A stretch of 64,000 nucleotides of DNA, from NCBI GenBank assembly GCA_022828595.1, contig JAKGHH010000004.1, forward strand, positions 85,526,270 to 85,590,269. The letters run 5' to 3'. Made by a program: the position numbers and the translations under genes. Source of the DNA: Nelumbo lutea (lineage: Eukaryota; Streptophyta; Magnoliopsida; Proteales; Nelumbonaceae). The notes below the pieces were generated by a model that saw only the letters and a program-made list of their open reading frames with translations, did not search any database and was not told the DNA's origin. Shown in pieces: positions 56,901 through 64,000 of the stretch (positions are counted from its first letter, which is position 1; every line of letters begins with the position of its first letter).

Positions 56901-57601
56901 GTACGGGAGATATTCCCAATGGATAGTACGATGTGCGTGTGAGGAGCCCTATATCCGGTCTCTGATTCTGGACTGCCGGGAGGCCCCTCTCTCTCTCTCA
57001 CTGCTTTTTCCCCGACGAATATTGTCTTCCTCTGGGGTCTGCCTTAAGGCTTAACGTATTCCAATGAATCAAGATCTGAGTTTCTCCCGTATCTAACAGT
57101 TCCCAGTCAAAGAAATTGGAAAGAAAAAATAAACAAATCTTCCTTTTCATTTCAATTAAGAAAAAAAAAATTGTTCAATTCATAAACCTAACAGAATTAT
57201 TAGCAGTGCATGAAAACAAGTGAAAATATTCTCAGAAAAGTACATCTTCAAGATTCCAGAAAACAGAGAGTTTATCACGAAAACAACGATGGAAAAAAAA
57301 AAAAAAAGTTTTGCTAAAATCATTCCTCTTTCCACTCAAATTTAGATAACGAGAATACGTGATCATTAGAATCATGACGTTCGCAGGATATTTCCTTTGA
57401 AATCATATAACCGAAGAAACCGTAATAAGATGAAATTTAAGATGAAATGAAATCGAGAAATGAACCTGAAACTCCGACGTCGTAACCGAACATCAGACCA
57501 CCAGTGGCGGCCATTATACAAGAAAAAATGACGATCGGCGTAATCTTAGCTTCGAACTCGGCTCCGCCGGTTGCCGGAGCAGAAAATCCTCCGGCAGGCA
57601 T
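52395..57601 (-). CDS. STP13: Sugar transport protein 13-type H+/hexose symporter, complete
   Basis: Exons on the minus strand: 57466-57601, 56276-56598, 54003-54127, 53227-53518, 52395-53117. All junctions are GT/AG and join in frame to 532 residues. The start is the ATG at 57599-57601 (MPAGGF, the usual STP N-terminus). Twelve-helix MFS sugar porter motifs: [10 protein letters not shown] (Asp41), RRLGRK (about 106-111), [14 protein letters not shown] (Arg141, Gly145), [14 protein letters not shown] (295-308), VDKVGRR (343-349), [10 protein letters not shown] (from about 474). Cys76 and Cys448 fit the lid disulfide known from STP10; Asp41/Arg141 fit its proton site. The close match to STP13, including [11 protein letters not shown] and the EGKSNGF tail, supports this member. 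It imports hexose across the plasma membrane. The protein ends at SNGF, shorter than the Arabidopsis C-terminus. Confidence 0.93.
53961..53988. repeat. (GA)n microsatellite in STP13 intron 3
   Basis: About 14 GA units, 15 bases downstream of the exon 3 donor; on the transcript a CU run. Confidence 0.9.
55845..56120. mobile_element. MITE family M4, copy in STP13 intron 2
   Basis: Starts CATTTGGTTCATGGGAATAAG and ends CCAATTACAAACCCAACAGG. The interior TTGGTTGGGT...TAGAATGTCATTCCC matches 63900-64000, and 59388-59655 is a further copy. Confidence 0.65.
56128..56177. repeat. 18-bp stem hairpin in STP13 intron 2
   Basis: TGCACTTATTCAAGCAAG and CTTGCCTGAATAAGTGCA pair at 17 of 18 positions around a 14-base loop. 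It is part of a repeat related to 51480-51545. Confidence 0.7.
56821..56947. mobile_element. Foldback MITE family M5, copy in STP13 intron 1
   Basis: GGGAACATCTCCCGTAC and GTACGGGAGATATTCCC form the inner stem. Outer arms GCTCCTCACA...AGCACAT and ATGTGCGTGTGAGGAGC extend it. Confidence 0.7.
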
Positions 57602-57732
57602 GATTGGGATGACTAGATGTTTAAGTATCTACTACTATAAAAAGAAGCCGAATGATCTTTCCTTTAGTCGAGAGCAGAAGAAAGCACGAAATAGTGAGCA
57701 GGAGTGGATGAAGAATTGTTGGTCGCCCTCTG

Positions 57733-57739
57733 TTATATA
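57733..57739 (-). promoter_or_regulatory. TATA box of STP13
   Basis: The minus strand reads CTATATAA, 132 bases upstream of the ATG, leaving a 5' UTR of about 100 bases. Confidence 0.65.
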
Positions 57740-57775
57740 GACGGATGAAGGAGGCAGAAGCGAGACGATTATTTG

Positions 57776-57783
57776 CCACGTGG
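57776..57783 (-). promoter_or_regulatory. G-box/ABRE-like palindrome CCACGTGG
   Basis: CACGTG core about 40 bases upstream of the TATA box. Such boxes bind bZIP/bHLH factors; ABA or stress control of STP13 is an inference from this and from known STP13 behaviour. Confidence 0.5.
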
Positions 57784-57819
57784 TAATATTTTAATGGTTA
57801 TACACCGTGACTGCTAGCC

Positions 57820-57981
57820 AGTCAACGAGTCCTGTCAACGAACGGCTGTACATCCGATCGGTGGTTTTCAGTTTTATCCAAATGATCCAACCATAAGAAG
57901 GAAACTAACGTGTTCTTTTCGCTACGAAGAAGGAAATTACGTGTTGAATTACGAAAGCAACACCACATTCTCGTCGGTCAA
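57820..57981 (-). promoter_or_regulatory. W-box cores upstream of STP13
   Basis: The minus strand carries TTGACT (57820-57825) and TTGACC (57976-57981), the WRKY-binding core. STP13 genes are known to be pathogen-induced, which would fit; no functional evidence is visible. Confidence 0.35.
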
Positions 57982-58574
57982 ATGCTCGAAGAGAGCTGAG
58001 TTCGATTTGGAGTTGTGGGCTATGTGAGGGGCATTAGCGTCAAATTGCGCTTCTCAAAGAAAATGTGAGTAGGCAATGGTCAGCAGCGTCAGCTACGTGT
58101 AGCCCCCACCCCACGAGCCACGGTGCCTTTGTTTTTGTAATCGGGCGTATGGGAACCATGGTTTTGACTTTTGACGTACCCCAAGTTGTCGGTATCTTAC
58201 TACCGGTAGGCTACTCTACTTTGCCATGTCGGCATTTTCGTAGACCGTAGTAAAGCCCCATTGATTTTCATTCATCTGGAACTTTGGGTAAGTATGTTAG
58301 TTGGGGCGAGTATTTCTTATACACTATACCAGTTATACGGGTAAAGAGAGATTAGAGGGAGAGTGCTTATCGGCTTCTTAAGTTGTCTTGTTTATCCACC
58401 TTATAGGAAATATAAATTATTAGTTACCGTGAGCCAAATATAGCGACAAATGAACGTGGGTATTGTGGTTGTATTAAATTTTCTTAATATTGATTTTCAA
58501 TAAAATAAAATAAATCATTAATTCTCACAAAAAAGTAGGGGTGTAAATGGAAATGGAATTCTATAATTGATCTT

Positions 58575-58908
58575 GTATATGTTTGGCATCGTTGCTGCAT
58601 ATACAGCATTGTTGTCTCATAAAATGGTGTTGCTGATGTGTGGATTGGAAGTATTCTTTTTTGAGAAAATGGTATCATTTTTTTTTGGGGGGGAAATTTT
58701 GCTGTTAGGTAAGACGTTTCCTAGAACAATAGTAGTATTTTCTGTTTGGTACTAATGCTCTATATCTGTTTTCAGCACTAGCACCCATTATAGGAAATTC
58801 ATGTCATCGTTGGTAACAACGAGCTCCAATCTAAGAAAACATCAAATTCAGCGTTGCTCCAAATTAGCACTGTTTTTTGGAGCAATGACATCGATGCCAA
58901 ATAAACGC
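58575..58908 (-). mobile_element. MITE family M1, copy 2
   Basis: GTATATGTTTGGCATCGTTG on the left and GATGCCAAATAAACGC on the right; internal GCTGATGTGTGGATTGGAAG matches the reverse complement of copy 1 near 38415. Confidence 0.75.
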
Positions 58909-59139
58909 TTTGTTTGATTGCAGTGTAATTAACTTTATTTGCTTTGGTGCAAAAGTATGGATCAGAATGCAAATGAATTAGAATTCAAATTTTGGTCTAA
59001 TTTATTATAGATTTCACTTTACTATTTTTTTTCAATGCAGACAAAATAAAATAATAGCTAAAAGAAACTAAAGTAAAATTGCAAGCAAAGATAAACCAAA
59101 ATTTATAAAATTCTCATTTGCATTCTTTCATCCATTTGT

Positions 59140-59163
59140 ATATATATATATATATATATATAT
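59140..59163. repeat. (TA)n microsatellite
   Basis: About 12 TA units. Confidence 0.9.
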
Positions 59164-59275
59164 GGGAAGATTGTAAATACAAATTTGTAGAATGCAAATA
59201 CAATGTATAGAAATACCACATTTGCATTGAACATATTTGTATTTGCACTCTTCCCAAAGTAAACTTTAGAGAATT
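59164..59275. mobile_element. MITE family M2, copy
   Basis: GGGAAGATTGTAAATACAAA on the left and TTTGTATTTGCACTCTTCCC on the right are inverted. Confidence 0.6.
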
Positions 59276-59387
59276 CAAGATACAGATATTTCATCCAATT
59301 ATTTATTTTATTTATATAAAGTATATAAATATATAATTTATACATTATATTTTAATTGCCTAAAATTCAGATTCAATAAAATAAGGC

Positions 59388-59655
59388 ACATTTGGTTTGC
59401 GGGAATAAGAGTTTCAAATTGGAATTAGAATGTACTATTCCAATTCCAATTATTTGATGAGCCCAATTGGAATCCCATTCCCCTTCTTGGCAGAATTGTC
59501 ATTCCCTTCCTCTCCCATAGGAATAAAATTTCAGACCAATTGATTTTAATTCTCATTCCAGTTTTTGCCTGAATCAAACAAATTATATGAATAGACCATC
59601 CCAATTCCAATAACAATAAATAAATTTAGATTCCTGCAAATGAAACAGAACCTTA
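59388..59655. mobile_element. MITE family M4, copy
   Basis: AAGGCACATTTGGTTTGCGG at the left end and CCTGCAAATGAAACAGAACC at the right are partial inverted ends, with interior GGAATCCCATTCCCCTTCTT as in the other copies. Confidence 0.6.
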
Positions 59656-60990
59656 ATTAATATGATTAATATTCAGATTCAAGTGATTAATATTATTATC
59701 CAAATTCAAATAGATTATATCAAATCTCAAATTCGAATTCGGATAAATTTTCGGATACGCGAAAGCATGAAGGCAGGTAGGAATTTGTCCCCAAGGCGTT
59801 GTCATATAAGACAGCAATTATCCAAACGAGAGTTGTATACGGACCACCCCAACTACTAGATTTTCAAATGGCTTTTTCGACTTTTTAACTTCAACACGCT
59901 TGTGTATGGAATCTTCCATCTACAAAAGTTACTTTCAAAGCAGTAGATTGTTTTCAATTATCGGGGTAGGAATGAGAATAAATGTGATTGGATATAGTTG
60001 TTCAATTTTTTTGAAAAGGTGTTATATGCGTTTAGAAAGAAAGAAAAAGAGGACAAATTAATGTAAATTATATAGCAGATATGGTCAAAATACAATATGA
60101 ATGACATCACACGTTCACGTAATGAATGTATGTGACATCACATGATACACATGCAAGTAATAATTTGATGAAAATAAAAAAGAATTAGACAAAATCAAAT
60201 GATGTATCTGTTGTACCGTGTAGCAAAAGACGCTATTGGTTACATGATTTTTAAAATCGGATCGGAAAATTTGAAAATCGGTCATATGATCAATTTCGTT
60301 TTACGTCAGAATGGACCATCCATTTGATTCGAACGATTAAACAAACTTTTGAATGATTCGTTGTCCGATTAAATTTTAAAAATCTTGCTGTATTTAATTT
60401 TAAAGTATAACTAATATTAATGAATGCATTAAAAATGAAAAATATAGGATAGACTAATTTTACGTCCATAGATTTATGGTTGGACCTAATTCTATCGTTA
60501 CACTGTAAGCTGAAATGTATGTTTATGCTTTTGTGGTGAGGTGGGAAAGACTGGGGTTAGGCCAGACTACCAAAGGCCTCAGATGTCACCTTCAGTTTGA
60601 AATGTAGGTAGTGAGGTTTGATATAAAATTCAATTTAATATCCTCAGGTTTTTGAATAAATGAGGATGATGAAGTTTTACTTCATTAACGATGAAGACAA
60701 ACAAGTCTAAAGGAAAAGGACAGTATTAAGAAGCAGGCGCCTCGTGCATTAGAGTCATGCAACCTTTTGACTGAAACCCCTTTAATTTCACACACCACTA
60801 GCATGAATTTTGGGGAGCCCCACAGGTTAATCTCCTACCATACAGAGATTGTAAAGAAAAGTCTAAGTCGTCTAAGACCAACAGAGCCCATCTGGTGCAG
60901 AGCATGAGAGGACATCAATTGGTATTTGGTAGTAGTTATCAAAAGGGTCTCTGGTCCCTTTAATTAAAAGTAAGTTAGCGGAGATCACAG
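59656..60990. other. Intergenic, no gene recognised
   Basis: AT-rich with no conserved frame. Confidence 0.4.
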
Positions 60991-61114
60991 TCTCCCACAG
61001 CACATCTCAATCGTGTATTAAGAACATTTTCATGATAAATATGGAAGATATTCCTAATCTTGATGATATTATCGGGAGATGTTCTTAATACATGATCGGG
61101 ATGTGTTATGGGGC
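60991..61114. mobile_element. Foldback MITE family M5, copy
   Basis: CACAGCACATCTCAATCGTG with TATTAAGAACAT pairs with ATGTTCTTAATA and CATGATCGGGATGTGTTATG; same CACAGCACAT edge as the copy at 56821. Confidence 0.7.
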
Positions 61115-61820
61115 ACTGATGTGAATTCAAGCTAGCAACAGCGAACTTCTTTCATCTGGCGACGAAATTTCGTGTTTGAAAGTGATGTGATTTTTGGAGT
61201 CCCCTGATTTTATATTGGAAAATGTGTGAGAATTGTGTGGAAGAGGAGAAAGTGATAAAGATGATGAAGAGAGAAACTTTAAACCATTTCGAAAGCATCC
61301 TGGTGAGAAAGAAGGTCAAATAAGGCAACTGCATCTCAAAATAGATAAATAATCAATCGAGCTCTAATTAAATAGTTCAATATCAAGTTTGATTAGGTTC
61401 AGTTTGAGTTTGATTTTAATTAAATTTAGGTTAAAATATTTAAAGTTTGATTCTAATATACACACACGGTTTGACTCGTGTTTGAAAGTGATGGCTCTTT
61501 TTGATTTAAGATTTCACTTGGCTTGGCATCAAAGTAGTCTCTATCTATTCAGGAACCTGACCAATAAATTAACTTAAAATAGGTTAAGCTGCTAGGTAAA
61601 GTTATTGAATAGGTTTTTATTCTTTAATACTCGAAAACTTCTTTTCTGCAATTAATGGTTTGGCACTGGAAAGGAATGCAAAATCAACGTGTTCATTTAC
61701 ATTTGCGATTGTGCTTCCAAGGTTTTATTATCTTTCTTGTCTACCCAAGTGTTATAAGACTTGCACCACAGGATCGGACTGTAAAGCCCAAAACACTAAG
61801 GTCATTTCAGTTGTTAAATG

Positions 61821-62036
61821 CAAGGTTTGAAGTATTGACATATATCAGCCTGTATCGGTCGATATGTATTATTCCGGGACCCCTCCGATATGCCCTTATA
61901 GTGGATGTATCGGGGGTCTGACCGAATCAAGGTGTAGAGGAGGCCTAAACTGATTCACCTGAACTAGTCGCAAAAAAAATAATAATAATAAAAAGTACCA
62001 AAAGCTGTATTGGGTGTATCGATATTTTGAACCTTG
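61821..62036. mobile_element. MITE family M3, copy 2
   Basis: CAAGGTTTGAAGTATTGACA and TATCGATATTTTGAACCTTG form inverted ends; the interior has TGTATCGG words. Confidence 0.7.
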
Positions 62037-63274
62037 GTTAAATGCTTAGGTTTTTCAAATTTTTGAAAGAAATAGTAAAATCAGTCAAAACCTGATGCAA
62101 CCATTAAAAACCAGCTGGGTCGTCTCAACAATTTAACCGATTCTTACGACCCACCCAGGTCATTTGAATCACTACAAATTTTAATCCTGCTTAAAATTTG
62201 AAGATAAATCAAATATAAACATTTTTTCAAATAAAATGAAGCCATATTAAACATCATATAATTGAAAAACGGGATTACAAAATAACATTTTAGACAAATG
62301 CCCTCGTCATAGCGATAAACTGGCACCGTTTTTCAAATAAGGGAAAACCATACCAAACACCATCCTAATCGTAGAGGCCACCATTTCATGTACCAGTACA
62401 TTCTTAGCTCTAGGAATATACAAAAAGATACATTTTACAAAAAGGTCTTGAGATGTAACACTAGCTTGATGCAAATTTTGTAAATTTTACAAAAAAAGAT
62501 ACATTTGCGCTCTCGATGCAAATTTTGTATTTTTTCTGATTTGTAAATTTTGCATCACAAACTGATGCATAATTTAAACCACCTTCCTCCTACCTCCATT
62601 CTCTCTCATATAAAGTTAGGACCACACCATCTTAATTCCTCTCACATTCTCAAGCAAGTAACCTCTCCTATTTTACTTCTTATAAACAAAAAAGACAAAG
62701 TCATACCTCTAAGCAAAAGTAAACCAGAATTTACATTGATCAGCCTATTTGCAGTCCCATGCGTTTATATTGATGCAAATGAAATTTGTGCAGCAAACAA
62801 ACTGAGCTTTATATATTTGTATTTATGTACGGTGCAAAACTTTGTATATTGTATTGTAAACCTTGTATTTGCATTCTTTTCAAAGCTAAATTTGGACAGT
62901 TCGGATGAGGTAGGTACACATAATGAGCACATTGAGTAATTACCTGTCCCTTAAATACCCCCAGCCTGACTTTGAAAAAGATTAATTCCATTTCACCCTT
63001 AACCCATTCTTTGGCCAAAAACCATTGACTTGATCAGTGATCCACTGACCCGTACTATCAAACCTTCAACCCAAACAATAATTTTGGCTATTTTTTATTT
63101 TTTTTAATTTGAATTAGGTCATCCATTTGAACCAAATAATCAAACAGCTGATTCAAGAACTAGTGGCCCAAATGGTTCCGGTTCTAGGTTGATCGGTTTT
63201 TAAAACATGGGTCAAAATACTTTTCAAGTGCTCATTGAATATGTTTACAATAGTGTGTCTAATATATCCATACT
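62037..63274. other. Intergenic with one M2 copy (about 62802-62895)
   Basis: TTATATATTTGTATTTATG and TTGTATTTGCATTCTTTTCA mark the M2 copy. No gene recognised. Confidence 0.45.
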
Positions 63275-63395
63275 CCAATTTGAAAAGAGTGCAAATACAA
63301 ATATGTACATTCCAAATAAATACAAAATAATACAAGATATAAGATTTTGCACCCTACATATATATTTCTATATATGTACTCTTAAACTGAGCCTA
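63275..63395. mobile_element. MITE family M2, best-preserved copy
   Basis: CAATTTGAAAAGAGTGCAAA on the left pairs with TATGTACTCTTAAACTGAGC on the right; the middle has AAGATTTTGCACCCTACATA. Confidence 0.6.
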
Positions 63396-63898
63396 AAGCG
63401 TAATAAATATTTTGCTATTTGATAAGGATGAAGTGACTGAAGGAAGGACTTAACAATCTGTCTACTGAAAAAATGAAAGCAGTAAGTCATTAAATCCAGC
63501 TAGTTCAGCTGTTAATGGGTCAATGAGTAAAGTCAGGTGTTGAATCATATAGGTTTAAATTCATAAAGCTAATACAATCAAGCGAGGCTAGTCCCTGCAT
63601 AACTGCATTGACAATCCCTGTCAACCCAGTGGAGAAACTGATAACCGGCCCCAAGATGTGAAAATATTATTTTTTAAAAATTTCTTTTTTTAATTGAAAT
63701 TGTGCAGCTTTATCACGATCAAAAGACCTATTATTATTTTTCCCAACAATATACATTTGCATCGTGCATGGAATTAGAAATCAAACAAGGTGTATCTAAT
63801 ATGATTAATTTTAATTTTTGCATCATAGTCAAAATATCTTTGACTCTGGTAAAAATAATTTGGCTATCCCAACAGACATGTACATTGCATGTAATATT

Positions 63899-64000
63899 GG
63901 GCTATTCCGGTTCCAACTGTTTGGTTGGGTAGAATCAGAATTCCATTTCCATTTTTGTTGGAATAGCATTCTCCTATTTGAAGGAATGACCATTCTTTAT
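63899..64000. mobile_element. MITE family M4, copy cut by window edge
   Basis: GGGCTATTCCGGTTCCAACT and GTTTGGTTGGGTAGAAT follow the order of the copy at 55890-55990. Confidence 0.6.

Overview
The window is nuclear DNA of a flowering plant, most likely a eudicot or magnoliid; species cannot be read from the sequence. The evidence is two spliced plant genes with GT/AG introns, a CLC-d chloride channel/exchanger and an STP13 hexose transporter, in AT-rich DNA crowded with LTR retrotransposons, LINE remnants and small TIR/foldback elements. There are no bacterial, organellar or CRISPR features.

Left half (1-31472). The 3' end of a CLC-d gene runs on the + strand. Eight exons lie at 2231-3697 and the last, 85-bp exon lies at 31388-31472, so the terminal intron is 27,690 bp. 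A copia fragment (1-1467) sits in the preceding intron. The terminal intron can be unpacked into dated layers. A 5'-truncated LINE with an 18-bp target-site duplication (TSD; 3743-3760 and 23265-23282) was hit by copia A (TSD AGAAA), copia E (TSD CCATT) and a Ty3/gypsy deletion derivative D (flanked by an unusual 29-bp duplication across the LINE/E border). Copia C sits inside A, and copia B (TSD TACCC) sits inside C. To the right, copia F (TSD GTTTG) sits inside copia G, which abuts copia H. All coding parts of these elements are broken. LTR divergence agrees with the nesting: D is oldest, A intermediate, B and F youngest.

Middle (31473-52394). This is intergenic DNA. It holds a TIR element carrying a LINE piece (32948-33768), a 75-bp tandem repeat (36332-36650), a 181-bp tandem duplication split by a MITE, a 1.9-kb TIR element carrying a broken C-terminal piece of an INDETERMINATE DOMAIN (IDD) transcription factor gene (39451-41351), hAT-like elements with 8-bp TSDs, a large foldback element, and a lone second exon of a phytocyanin gene (48620-48936, minus).

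Right part (52395-64000). A complete five-exon STP13-type H+/hexose symporter gene lies on the minus strand (57601 to 52395), with a TATA box, a G-box and W-box cores upstream. Its introns and the flank to 64000 carry several small MITE families with multiple copies in the window. No further gene was recognised in 58000-64000.
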